The translations under genes were made by a program, and so were the position numbers. A stretch of DNA of 64,000 nt from Acinetobacter lanii (lineage in GTDB: Bacteria; Pseudomonadota; Gammaproteobacteria; Pseudomonadales; Moraxellaceae): assembly GCF_011578285.1 (NCBI RefSeq), contig NZ_CP049916.1, positions 2,976,001-3,040,000 on the forward strand. The letters are read 5' to 3'. The notes under the pieces are model-generated. The model was not told the origin of the DNA. It saw only the letters and a list, made by a program, of their open reading frames with translations, and ran no database searches. Positions 1-8,469 of this stretch are shown piece after piece. The first letter of the stretch is position 1. Each line of letters starts with the position of its first letter.

Positions 1-408
1 GAACTGTGAAGATTGATTCCATTGCCCTTGCTTTACCGCTTGGTCATAGCGCAGTACAGAAGTCGACAATGCCAACATTAACATGAGCGTATGCTGGGCA
101 ACTGCAGACGTGCCATAGGCCTGACAGTTGCAGACCACAATACCTTGGGCTTTGGCTTGAACCAAATCGACATTGTTGGTGCCGGTTGCTGAAATCAAAA
201 TCAATTTAAGCTGTGGGTTTTGTTTTAAGACTTCGGCATTGAGCAGCACTTTATTGCTGATTACCACCTCTGCGTCCTGAATCCGTTCAGCCACTTGCTC
301 GGCGGTCGTGGTCGGATAGGTCACCCAATCATCAAAGGCTGCTGTAAGTTGGCTAAAGTCCAAATCATCTTGATCGAGTGAATCAAAATCTAAAAATACC
401 GCTTTCAT
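1..408 (-). CDS. D-isomer-specific 2-hydroxyacid dehydrogenase, N-terminal part (runs off window)
   Basis: The first 136 codons of a minus-strand gene are present, starting at ATG 406-408 and open to base 1. The product begins MKAVFLDFDSLDQDD and contains the block ILISATGTNNVDL followed by SAVAQHTLMLMLAL. This is the substrate-domain pattern of NAD-dependent D-2-hydroxyacid dehydrogenases (glycerate/hydroxypyruvate reductase type). The NAD-binding Rossmann motif and the catalytic Arg/Glu/His lie outside the window. The exact substrate cannot be told from this part; D-glycerate/hydroxypyruvate is my best guess. It is transcribed in the same direction as the TetR gene behind it, across a 75-bp gap. 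Confidence 0.85.
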   Translation of the reverse strand, partial: MKAVFLDFDSLDQDDLDFSQLTAAFDDWVTYPTTTAEQVAERIQDAEVVISNKVLLNAEVLKQNPQLKLILISATGTNNVDLVQAKAQGIVVCNCQAYGTSAVAQHTLMLMLALSTSVLRYDQAVKQGQWNQSSQF

Positions 409-483
409 GAATCCTGACATCCTTGTTTAATACGCAAAAATTGAATCTATACCGATTGTTATGCCTGATCTATACATGAATAA

Positions 484-1137
484 TCAATTATCTTTAAGTT
501 GAAATGAACGATTATGTACCGCAACCAAATAGGCCAAACCAACACGATAGGCTTCTTGGCAAATCTCAGCTGAGATATAATGGTCGGTGTAATAGCCGTA
601 TTTCATACAGCTAAAAATCATTTCAATCAGAATGGTTAAGGTATCGGGATGTTGCGGTACATAATGATCGACTTTAAGCATGCGTAAAGCCTCTCGTACC
701 GCCGCACTAACTTTACTCAGTTCAACCTGATACTCCAAATAGGCATGTTGCGATGCTGCACCGCTTAAGATCAAAAGCGTAGCGATGGGTGAATCATTGT
801 GAAATTTTGCGGTATGCCGAATTAAGGCTGCCGTCAGTAATTTGGCATAGACCTGAATCTCTTGGTTCGGATGATCGGCAAAAACTTGGAGTGCAACCGC
901 TTTAAGTTCTATAATGAGCCTGTTGAGATGAATGAGTGAAATATGACGAATCAAATCATATTTCGTCGGAAAAAATTGATAGATACTTGCCCGTGGAACC
1001 TCAGATTCTTTGGCAACCTCAGGAATAGAAATTTTTTCTAAACCTCTCTCTAACAACATTTTTTCAGTGGTTTCGACCACACGTTCCATTCTTTTTTGGC
1101 TGCGTTCTTGTTTTGGCTGATTTAAAAGTTTGCTCAT
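484..1137 (-). CDS. TetR/AcrR-family transcriptional regulator
   Basis: A 217-residue protein with an N-terminal helix-turn-helix at about residues 20-66: the segment IPEVAKESEVPRASIYQFF followed by PTKYDLIRH is the classic TetR DNA-binding module. The remaining helical domain would bind a ligand and dimerise. The gene is divergent from a fatty-acid desaturase (start 1245), with a near-perfect 30-bp palindrome between them. I infer that it represses the desaturase and probably itself, responding to an acyl ligand as DesT or FabR do. The ligand is not deducible from sequence. Confidence 0.9.
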   Translation of the reverse strand: MSKLLNQPKQERSQKRMERVVETTEKMLLERGLEKISIPEVAKESEVPRASIYQFFPTKYDLIRHISLIHLNRLIIELKAVALQVFADHPNQEIQVYAKLLTAALIRHTAKFHNDSPIATLLILSGAASQHAYLEYQVELSKVSAAVREALRMLKVDHYVPQHPDTLTILIEMIFSCMKYGYYTDHYISAEICQEAYRVGLAYLVAVHNRSFQLKDN

Positions 1138-1185
1138 TTCTTATATTCAATAGTTGACGGGCTTTACCCCATCATATAACCTCAC

Positions 1186-1215
1186 TTAAAAATCCGACAT
1201 TTGTTGGATTTTTAA
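1186..1215. promoter_or_regulatory. Palindromic operator, probable TetR binding site
   Basis: The 14-base left arm TTAAAAATCCGACA (1186-1199) and right arm TGTTGGATTTTTAA (1202-1215) are reverse complements with a single mismatch, separated by TT. The site lies in the 107-bp gap between the divergent TetR and desaturase starts, 30 bp upstream of the desaturase ATG and 49 bp from the regulator ATG. A palindrome this long in the only shared promoter region is what a dimeric TetR protein would bind. Binding itself is inferred. Confidence 0.75.
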
Positions 1216-1244
1216 CCACTCTCCCTGCTATTTCCGTATCATAG

Positions 1245-2369
1245 ATGAAAATGGATATGAATTTACCCCTTTCGGACGTAAAAATGTCCAGTCAACAAAA
1301 ATTTAAATTGTTTGCCGACCCCGAAGATGAACAACGTATGCATCGCATTCGTAAGGGCATTTTGGAAGCGGGCAATCAATTCCGTGCCAAATATCCTTGG
1401 CTAGTCAAATACCAAGATCAAATTGGCATGAGTATTTTAATTGCTTCTGTGACCGGTATTCTGTTTAACATTATCCAATATGCACGTGGCAAAATGCCGT
1501 GGTATGTTGCGGTGACCTTGTCTGCATTTTGGATGTCGATTTTGCATGAATTAGAACATGATCTGATTCATCAAATGTATTACCGTAAAAATAAGAAAAT
1601 CAACAATGCCATGTTGGCAACGGTGTATGCCTTCCGTCCGAGTACCATCAGTCCTTGGGTACGTCGTGACATTCATTTACATCACCACAAGTCTTCAGGC
1701 ACCCCTTCAGATGTCGAAGAGCGTGGGATTAACAATGGTGACAAGTGGGGCATTAAACGCTTGATCATGACTGGCGATAACCTCTTGGCGATTGCATTAC
1801 GTCCGCTTGCAACGTGGAATGCCAGCGAAGAATATGTCAAAGCGCAAAAGAATTTAAGCTTAAAGGACAAGCTGAAAATCAAAGCCAAATTGGCTTTGGG
1901 TTATACCCCTTTAGGCAATGTGCATTATGGTTTGTGGTATAGCTTCTTGTTTATGGGTGTCGCCAAACTTGGCATGAAAGCCATGCATATTCAGCCACCG
2001 ACCAACCGCATTTGGCGCTTGGTCGACAAGACCACTAAGTTTTATGCGGTTGCGATTGCTGCACCGAACTACTTACGTACCTTGAGTCTGCATTTCACCA
2101 GTTCCAACATGCATTATTATGGCGATGTGGAAAATGGTAACGTGGTTCAGCAGTGTCAGATTTGGACCGATTGGCGGATGAAACCGCTACAAGCGTTCTG
2201 CTTTAACTTTGCGGGTACACATGCACTGCATCATTTTGTGGTACGCGATCCGTTCTATATTCGTCAGGCGATTGCAAAAAGCTGCTATCCACTGATGCGT
2301 GAAAATGGGGTTCGTTTTAATGACTTCGGCACCTTTAAACGTGCCAATCGTCGTTTTGAAACGGCGTAG
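1245..2369 (+). CDS. Membrane fatty-acid desaturase family protein
   Basis: A 374-residue di-iron membrane desaturase/hydroxylase-type protein. Three histidine boxes are visible: HELEHDLIH at 101-109, HLHHH at 144-148 and HALHH at 326-330, with extra histidines near 283 and 290. Hydrophobic segments lie at about 63-80, 86-100 and 225-245. Such enzymes put double bonds or hydroxyls into acyl chains at the inner membrane and need an electron donor, which is not encoded here. Several ATGs (1245, 1251, 1257, 1284) are possible starts; the first is kept. Control by the divergent TetR gene through the palindrome at 1186-1215 is inferred. A bidirectional terminator follows. Confidence 0.88.
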   Translation: MKMDMNLPLSDVKMSSQQKFKLFADPEDEQRMHRIRKGILEAGNQFRAKYPWLVKYQDQIGMSILIASVTGILFNIIQYARGKMPWYVAVTLSAFWMSILHELEHDLIHQMYYRKNKKINNAMLATVYAFRPSTISPWVRRDIHLHHHKSSGTPSDVEERGINNGDKWGIKRLIMTGDNLLAIALRPLATWNASEEYVKAQKNLSLKDKLKIKAKLALGYTPLGNVHYGLWYSFLFMGVAKLGMKAMHIQPPTNRIWRLVDKTTKFYAVAIAAPNYLRTLSLHFTSSNMHYYGDVENGNVVQQCQIWTDWRMKPLQAFCFNFAGTHALHHFVVRDPFYIRQAIAKSCYPLMRENGVRFNDFGTFKRANRRFETA

Positions 2370-2385
2370 TCAAATCGTAATAAAA

Positions 2386-2412
2386 AAGGCGCTTCATTAA
2401 AGCGCCTTTTTT
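2386..2412. terminator. Bidirectional rho-independent terminator
   Basis: Stem AAGGCGCTT (2386-2394) pairs perfectly with AAGCGCCTT (2400-2408) around a 5-base loop. It is flanked by a T run on the right and an A run on the left, so it can end both the desaturase gene and the convergent hydrolase gene. Confidence 0.85.
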
Positions 2413-2433
2413 ATGTCTAGAACGTATGCCGAG

Positions 2434-3696
2434 TTAAGCCACAATAAATTTGTGGGCATCGCTCAAACTGTCTGATTCAAATAAACAATTGCCCTGTTCA
2501 TCACAATGCATATAAAGCTGTTTATAGCTCACACTGTAAAAACCCATTCCTTTCTTAATCAGTAACGGATTCATATCTGAAGATAACTCATCTTCGGCTT
2601 TAAACAGCTTAGTGACACGGCGGTCATTCATACAAATCAGATAGGTTTGCTTTTTCACCACGACGGTTGCTAGACCTGTATGTTCTACATGCAAAGGAAT
2701 GATGTATTTACCATTTACATCAATCACCTGCTGATCATAACTTTCTAACTTCTGCGTGATCACATTAAACACCAGCACTTTGCCAAAGCTGTCTTGTAAC
2801 TGAGTTCGCTCTTCAAAAGGCAAATTGATCGCAATCCCGAGCTTTTGTAGATCTTGCTCATCCACCCGCTTATTGTTCAATAAAATGCGAGTAATGGTTT
2901 GCTTCAGGCTGGCATCGAAAAAACTGCTGTCGAGTTGTAAATCGATGGATTTCAGAATATCGCCCAAAGCTTCATTGTGTGCACCCAATGAATGTGCAAT
3001 CACACTGCGGTAATAAAACTTGCTGTTCTTTTTGACTGCACGAATCTGCTTGTAAAAATAAGTCGAGTCAAAAGGATGTTGAATAAAATCATGCAACAGT
3101 GCTGAATTGGCCAAAACCGCAATCGCATCATGGCCAGTATAAGGCAGATGCAAGGTATGTAACTGTGGAATCAGCGGTTTGATTTTTTCGTAATGCTCAC
3201 GATCCAAGTCAAAGTATGGGTCATAGACAATAATATATTCACAGTCAGCAACCACATCTTGCGCCTGAATGCGCATATCACCATTGACGTTGGCATCATA
3301 AAAATCGGTATAACGGCGGTCTTCGACCTCCAATGGATTAATCGAATACTGTGGCACCATCGCCACCACTCGATTCATACCAAAGGGTTTTGCATATTTA
3401 ATCGCAGCATATCCGCCCATGGAACCGCCATAGGACACAACACGCGTATACTCTGCCAAAATTCCCTGTACCGCGTTCAATACGCCCATCATACTGTCAT
3501 GAGGAAACCATGACTTTTGTTTGGGCATAATGCCAATCACACTATATTCGTACTTACTTAATGACTTTTCTGCATTGATTGAATTGCCTTTGGCACGAGT
3601 GATTAAATCCCCGAAAGACAATACCAAAGTATCAGAAGACCCTTTTAAATAAATTGCTCTGATGTGTTCGTCTTCAAATACTATTTGCTTATCCAT
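2434..3696 (-). CDS. Alpha/beta-hydrolase-fold protein of unknown substrate
   Basis: About 420 residues. The nucleophile-elbow motif YGGSMGG (Ser about residue 92) and a later YTGHDA block near residue 200 suggest a Ser/His hydrolase of the alpha/beta fold; an acidic residue probably lies in the YDPYFDLD region. There is no signal peptide, so it should be cytoplasmic. The C-terminal half (beyond about residue 230) is a separate region rich in short beta-like segments that I do not recognise. The open frame extends to ATG 3750, but I prefer ATG 3694-3696 (MDKQIVFEDEH), where the conserved-looking domain begins. It stands alone on the minus strand. The substrate is unknown. Confidence 0.65.
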   Translation of the reverse strand: MDKQIVFEDEHIRAIYLKGSSDTLVLSFGDLITRAKGNSINAEKSLSKYEYSVIGIMPKQKSWFPHDSMMGVLNAVQGILAEYTRVVSYGGSMGGYAAIKYAKPFGMNRVVAMVPQYSINPLEVEDRRYTDFYDANVNGDMRIQAQDVVADCEYIIVYDPYFDLDREHYEKIKPLIPQLHTLHLPYTGHDAIAVLANSALLHDFIQHPFDSTYFYKQIRAVKKNSKFYYRSVIAHSLGAHNEALGDILKSIDLQLDSSFFDASLKQTITRILLNNKRVDEQDLQKLGIAINLPFEERTQLQDSFGKVLVFNVITQKLESYDQQVIDVNGKYIIPLHVEHTGLATVVVKKQTYLICMNDRRVTKLFKAEDELSSDMNPLLIKKGMGFYSVSYKQLYMHCDEQGNCLFESDSLSDAHKFIVA

Positions 3697-3815
3697 TGCA
3701 ATTCCGACAAGGCTCTCATAACGTTTGTTTGCAAAATTAATAAATAGCAACTTGCCTATTCATCACACCAAATGCCATATTTTATAGATACGACTCAGAT
3801 TAGAAAGCGCAAAAT

Positions 3816-4589
3816 ATGACACATTCATTACATCCAGCTGCTGAGCAAGGGTTTAGTTCTGCCGCAGAACTTTATCAACGTGTCCGTCCAAATTACCCAC
3901 AAGAAATCGTACATTGGCTGATTGAAGATTTAAAAATAACACCGCATGCCACAGCCTTAGATTTAGGTGCGGGTACAGGAAAATTTTTAGATTATTTAAC
4001 CCAGGCAACGCCGAATGTGATTGCGGTTGAACCGATCGCAGAAATGCTGGAACAATTGAAAATAGTACATCCTGAAGTACAAGTCCAACAAGCCTCGAGT
4101 CATCAGATTCCACTAAAATCCAACAGTATTGACGCTATTTTATGCGCACAATCCTTTCATTGGTTTGCCAACCTTGAAACCTTGACAGAAATGCACCGTT
4201 TATTAAAACCGAATGCCAGCCTTGGTTTGATTTGGAACCAACGTGATGAAAGTGTAGATTGGGTTAAAGCTTTGGCTGATTTTCTGAAAGATTTCGAGGG
4301 AGACACGCCTCGTTTTCATAGCCACCAATGGCAAAAAGTATTTGAACAACAATCGCTGTTTAAATTTGAAGGACAAAAAGTCTTCTTTCAGCAACAGCGT
4401 GGTACGGTTGAAGAGGTGGTTTCCAATCGATTATTGTCGACCAGTTTCATTGCAGCGATGCCCGTACAGCAACAACGAGACATGAAGCGACAGTTTGAAG
4501 CTATTGTGCAGCAATATACAGGCAAAACAGCCCAAGATCAGATTGAGTTTCCTTATTTGACTTATGCATTTCACTATCAAGCACAATAA
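3816..4589 (+). CDS. Class I SAM-dependent methyltransferase
   Basis: A 257-residue protein with the S-adenosylmethionine-binding motif I LDLGAGTGKFL at about residues 49-59, an acidic motif II end at IAVEP and a motif IV-like block ILCAQSFHWF around residues 110-120. This pattern fits the UbiE/Coq5-like methyltransferase superfamily (Methyltransf_11 type). The substrate cannot be told. It is a single gene divergent from the hydrolase, with a 119-bp gap. No terminator is obvious downstream. Confidence 0.88.
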   Translation: MTHSLHPAAEQGFSSAAELYQRVRPNYPQEIVHWLIEDLKITPHATALDLGAGTGKFLDYLTQATPNVIAVEPIAEMLEQLKIVHPEVQVQQASSHQIPLKSNSIDAILCAQSFHWFANLETLTEMHRLLKPNASLGLIWNQRDESVDWVKALADFLKDFEGDTPRFHSHQWQKVFEQQSLFKFEGQKVFFQQQRGTVEEVVSNRLLSTSFIAAMPVQQQRDMKRQFEAIVQQYTGKTAQDQIEFPYLTYAFHYQAQ

Positions 4590-4795
4590 ATGATGCAATA
4601 TGAATAGACCCGTTGCTCAATCGGCTCAACACTCAAGATAAGAATAGGCACAATGATACAGGCAAGACGCCGCACAAGCTTAAATGCTTCATCTGAGCTT
4701 CAGCTTGCTCAATTAAACTGATCCTATCTGAACAACCGGTATTGATTTAAAATGAATCCAGATCATAAACACAATAACGCATCAAGGAGAGCAGC

Positions 4796-5356
4796 ATGAA
4801 TTTCAACCTTAACCCTCGACTGTTCATGGCAGTAGCGATCAGTAGTTGCTGCTTGATCAGCGCCTGCTCTTCTGAAAAAAATATTGCTGAACCTAAACAA
4901 GGCGCTGAGTCAGTCGATGCTTCGGATGAACTGAAACATCAAATTGAAACGAAACCCGTGAAAAAATTTGCAGTGACGCAGCAAGATGCGCATGATATTG
5001 CCTTGCTCAATGACTATGAGCAAAACTTTAATCGTATGACCAACGATTTAGAAAATGAACTCAAGCAACTTGAAGCACAGGGTAACTTGACCGATGAGAT
5101 GAATCATCAACGCAAGCGTGATTTGATTCAATCCTCCTTAAATATGCTCAAAGAATTGGAATTAAAAACCGAACAAGGACGTTATATCCAAGGTTTGTTC
5201 TATCAATACTGGGAAAACCAAGCCAAAGTCTATGAAGAATTACATCAAAGTGGTTCAAATGAACTGAAAAATCCAACCGATGCCATTGAAGGCATGGGCG
5301 ACTATTACACAGCACAAGCGCAGTTAAAACATTGGCAAGCACAGACCCCACAATAA
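4796..5356 (+). CDS. Hypothetical lipoprotein
   Basis: A 186-residue protein preceded by a strong AAGGAG ribosome-binding site at about 4784. Its signal peptide ends in the lipobox ISAC (Cys about 24), so it should be lipid-anchored to a membrane facing the periplasm. The mature part is charged, with long helical stretches (residues 60-150) and no motif I recognise. It is convergent with the chagasin-like lipoprotein gene and shares its terminator. Confidence 0.75.
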   Translation: MNFNLNPRLFMAVAISSCCLISACSSEKNIAEPKQGAESVDASDELKHQIETKPVKKFAVTQQDAHDIALLNDYEQNFNRMTNDLENELKQLEAQGNLTDEMNHQRKRDLIQSSLNMLKELELKTEQGRYIQGLFYQYWENQAKVYEELHQSGSNELKNPTDAIEGMGDYYTAQAQLKHWQAQTPQ

Positions 5357-5380
5357 CCAGCCGAAGCCAAGACATCAAAA

Positions 5381-5409
5381 AAGGGATCATCAGATCCCTT
5401 CATTTTTTA
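5381..5409. terminator. Bidirectional terminator
   Basis: AAGGGATC (5381-5388) and GATCCCTT (5393-5400) form a perfect 8-bp stem with a 4-base loop ATCA. An A-rich stretch lies to the left and TTTTTT to the right. It separates two convergent lipoprotein genes. Confidence 0.85.
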
Positions 5410-5429
5410 ATGTTGTCAGTCTTGCGTGA

Positions 5430-5837
5430 TTAATTCACCCGAATACGACATTGCCATTGTTGTTCAGGTTGTTTATGGGTTTCCCATGAACGGACATGCA
5501 CCAATTCTATTAACTCCTGTCCGGGTTGCTGTGCCACAAAACGGAAGGTTTTCTCTCCGCCTACACCAACCATGCCCTCTTCGGCTTCTTTTTGCTGATA
5601 GGTTTCTTCGGTTTTAAACAATTTTAACGGTTGTAACAATGTCCACTGATAACCTGTGGTTGGATTTTCAGGCACATTAAACTGTAGCACTTCGCCCACT
5701 TTCATGACCAATAAAGTCGGGCATTTTTGATTCAATGAATAATGATGGGTTTGTTCAAGTGCGTTGGTCGATGAGCTCTGACAGGCAGTCAGTCCCAAAC
5801 TCAATACCATTGTTGCCAACAACACCATACTTTTCAT
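5430..5837 (-). CDS. Chagasin-family (I42) peptidase-inhibitor lipoprotein
   Basis: A 135-residue lipoprotein (signal peptide ending LTAC, Cys 19). The mature domain shows the three loops of the chagasin/I42 cysteine-protease inhibitor fold in order: NPTTGYQW, a glycine-rich GVGGEKTFRF and the VRSWE block. These loops plug the active site of papain-like proteases in characterised members. A role in protecting the cell envelope from host or self cysteine proteases is inference. No partner protease is visible nearby. Confidence 0.85.
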   Translation of the reverse strand: MKSMVLLATMVLSLGLTACQSSSTNALEQTHHYSLNQKCPTLLVMKVGEVLQFNVPENPTTGYQWTLLQPLKLFKTEETYQQKEAEEGMVGVGGEKTFRFVAQQPGQELIELVHVRSWETHKQPEQQWQCRIRVN

Positions 5838-6175
5838 TTACATATACTCATCATTTTTTATTGAGGGAATGCTGAATCACGCGCCATCTCGATCAACCCT
5901 CACCACCACGACATTTACACATATCCCTAAACATCAGGATGATCTAAACCTATGACCGAATAAAGTTATGAGCGATTACATGCTGTTTCGAGAGCATTTC
6001 AGTGCTGTTTTGATGGCGCTGTCATCGGCTGAAGCATAGCAGTTTTTCTAAAATCGCTCAATTTTAAATCAATATAAGATTGAATTTACTCAAGATTAAA
6101 TTCGTACTGTCGGTTTAAATTAAGGGCATCCATGTATAACTTAAGACCCAATAGAATGACCTGTTAAGCATTGCC
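5838..6175. other. Intergenic gap, no gene seen
   Basis: 338 bases between two minus-strand genes. The part next to 5837 should hold the promoter of the chagasin-like gene. I see no open frame, strong hairpin or repeat. Confidence 0.5.
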
Positions 6176-6835
6176 TTAAATATTCTGCTTCTCGACCCAT
6201 TTGATTGAATCGACCCGCACCAATTTACATGCGCCATCGCCAACCCCATTCCAGTCCAAAGCCGATTTCCACACCAAGTCTTTGGCATTGACTTGAACCA
6301 ACTCTCCTTTAATCCGTACCAAATCTCCTCGTTTCACCTTTTTGATTTCTTTTGCCACTTCAGGATTCGCTGGAATAATATGCATATTACTCACCAACTG
6401 TGTCGCTAATTTCGGTGGAATCGGCGGTTTCGCCATCCGCCAATTCAGAAAACGGTCATACTGATTAATCGAGATTTGTCGTGCAATTTCCGGCTCGGTA
6501 AAAATACCGCGTGTGACTGCATAATCGATTGGTGAGAAACGCGCTTGGGCATCTTGGGTATAAATTTTTGAACCCAAAATACGAAATTCCCCTGAAAAAG
6601 GTTCAAGCACTGAAATCTTTTGATCTTTGGAAACGGGCGGAAGTCCATTGGCAATGTTAAATTCAGGCGTTTGCTGTGCCTGTACCGCAAAGGCAGTACA
6701 CGCCAAAGTGAGGGCATAGAAAAACTGCTGACTCCGCTGTTTAAGCTTTGATTTTGCTGAATAAGCCGATGTTGTTTCTACAGTGGCAGTCGCCTTGATG
6801 TGGGCTTTGATCTGTTGCTGGATGTTCATTTGCAT
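6176..6835 (-). CDS. Hypothetical exported protein
   Basis: A 219-residue protein of unknown function. About 35 polar residues precede a hydrophobic stretch FFYALTLACTAFAVQAQ at about 38-54, which looks like a late signal peptide (cleavage after VQA) or an anchor. Either the true start is internal or the N-terminal extension is real. The mature part contains the block KRGDLVRIKGELVQV, a small beta-barrel-like segment, and a WNGVGDGACKLVRVD end. A lone ATG at 6829 is an alternative start. It has no operon partner within 250 bp on either side. Confidence 0.65.
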   Translation of the reverse strand: MQMNIQQQIKAHIKATATVETTSAYSAKSKLKQRSQQFFYALTLACTAFAVQAQQTPEFNIANGLPPVSKDQKISVLEPFSGEFRILGSKIYTQDAQARFSPIDYAVTRGIFTEPEIARQISINQYDRFLNWRMAKPPIPPKLATQLVSNMHIIPANPEVAKEIKKVKRGDLVRIKGELVQVNAKDLVWKSALDWNGVGDGACKLVRVDSIKWVEKQNI

Positions 6836-7088
6836 GTTCCTTCCCCTTCAAACGCATTCGGACTTCAAAACAGTCGAATTACGATGACCTGCTTACACTT
6901 CGAAATTCACAATTTGCAATTTAAAATGACTTCAAATCTTGTCCTTTCAATATAGAAGCTAAAACGGAAATGAAAATAAGTAATACGTAACAATCTATTT
7001 GAGTTTAGTCGCTTTTTTGTCTGATGACTGACAAATTTGACGAAATATGCGCTGTGGCAAATGGAGCTGATAATGGCATCAGACTCCC

Positions 7089-7559
7089 TTAAACATCATC
7101 AAAATCGATACGAATAGTTTCAAAGCGCACCCGCCCCTCTCGAATCGCTTGCGCAATCGCAACTTGCCCTTTGGTCAACCGTGCGCCGCCACTTTTAATA
7201 TCAATCAAGACCACTTCAATATCTTCAGCCGAACCCTCGCCATCTCGAAAGTCGCTGTAGCCATCAAACACCACGTAATCGATTGGATCGCCTAAAAACT
7301 TAGCATCGCTGGGTAAATAACGAAACTCAGGCATAATCGGTGCCAGTTGCTCTGCCATTTTTCCTTTTAACACGGCACGACTGGTATTGACACTGCGTTT
7401 TTGCGCTGCCGTTAACGCCTGCTGATGCTCCAATTCAAGTTCTGCAATATACTGTTCATATTCTGCTTTTATTTTGCCATTGCGGGTGTTGGATAAAACC
7501 ATCGTGGTCAAGACCACACCGATACACGCCCCAATCAACATTGCCATCCAGATGGACAT
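7089..7559 (-). CDS. Membrane-anchored Endonuc_Holl-type nuclease-like protein
   Basis: A 156-residue protein. It has an N-terminal membrane segment (residues 4-22), a coiled-coil stretch (28-55), then a compact domain with FLGDPIDYVVFDG and, after a gap, VVLIDIKSG. The order D...(E/D)xK matches the PD-(D/E)xK nuclease core of proteins described as distantly related to archaeal Holliday-junction resolvases (Endonuc_Holl). Enzymatic activity is not proven for that family. It is divergent from a ParA-like gene 139 bp away. An alternative is a non-catalytic scaffold. Confidence 0.7.
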   Translation of the reverse strand: MSIWMAMLIGACIGVVLTTMVLSNTRNGKIKAEYEQYIAELELEHQQALTAAQKRSVNTSRAVLKGKMAEQLAPIMPEFRYLPSDAKFLGDPIDYVVFDGYSDFRDGEGSAEDIEVVLIDIKSGGARLTKGQVAIAQAIREGRVRFETIRIDFDDV

Positions 7560-7698
7560 GGTTCTTCTCTTTATACTTTAGACTCAAACTGGGCTTACTC
7601 TAAACAACAACGAATCTTTTGTCATGCATCGACTCTGTGCACAAATTTAGTGCTAAGCTAGAATCGACCCTTATTGGCTTATTGATATTTTGTAGCTC

Positions 7699-8343
7699 AT
7701 GAAAACAATACTCATCGCAAATCAAAAAGGTGGCTGCGGCAAAACAATAACAGCAATCAGTTTAGCCACCGCATTGGCACAAAAAGGCTATAAAGTCGCT
7801 TTGGCAGATGCCGACAATCAAAAATCAGCCTTGCAATGGTTGAAGCATCGACCTGCCACCGCCACACCGATTCAAAGTCTGGATTGGCGTCATGAAAAAT
7901 CAATTGGTGATGCGCCAAAAAATTTGGATTATTTGATTATTGATGCACCCGGTGCGGTGACAGGTGAACATGCCGAACAGTTGATCAGTGAATGCCATGC
8001 CATTGTGACCCCCCTACAACCCTCGTTTTTTGACATTGACAGTACCAAACGCTTCTTAAAACATATCCAAGACATTAAACGGATTCGTAAAGGTAAAGTG
8101 CAAGTATTTCTGTTGGCGAATCGGGTCAAACCTGCCGGTGCAAGTGCCAAAGATATTCAACAATTTTTTGCCAAAATTGAGCAACAGCCTGTGGCATGGA
8201 TTGCAGAACGCGCCGCATATGCTAATTTAGCCATGCAAGGTTTGAGTATTTTTGATAAAAATCAGAAAGTTTACTTAGCAATACAACAACAATGGCAACC
8301 GCTATTGGATGCTTTAATAGATGATCCAAGTGATTGGTTTTAA
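7699..8343 (+). CDS. ParA/MinD-family P-loop ATPase
   Basis: A 214-residue protein with a deviant Walker A KGGCGKT (residues 10-16), a switch I-like ADADNQKSALQW block (about 36-47) and a Walker B-like DYLIIDAPG (about 77-85). This is the ParA fold used to position plasmids, chromosomes or protein complexes. No parB or parS-like repeats are seen beside it, so it is probably an orphan ParA with a cell-positioning role rather than a plasmid remnant. Its divergent neighbour is the membrane-anchored nuclease-like gene. Confidence 0.85.
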   Translation: MKTILIANQKGGCGKTITAISLATALAQKGYKVALADADNQKSALQWLKHRPATATPIQSLDWRHEKSIGDAPKNLDYLIIDAPGAVTGEHAEQLISECHAIVTPLQPSFFDIDSTKRFLKHIQDIKRIRKGKVQVFLLANRVKPAGASAKDIQQFFAKIEQQPVAWIAERAAYANLAMQGLSIFDKNQKVYLAIQQQWQPLLDALIDDPSDWF

Positions 8344-8469
8344 AGTAGGATCTGTATTTAGATCTATGTTTCACCAGATTTTAAGATATGATGAAAATAA
8401 TATAATGCAGTCACGTTGCTTCATTTACTGAAAATGACGTGCGCTTGCTCAAAGAGATCAGAGACATCA

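Noticed and set aside
8416..8469. TTG start for the AI-2E transporter
   Set aside because: The added residues are cysteine- and serine-rich with no family resemblance; GTG 8470 begins the conserved N-terminus.
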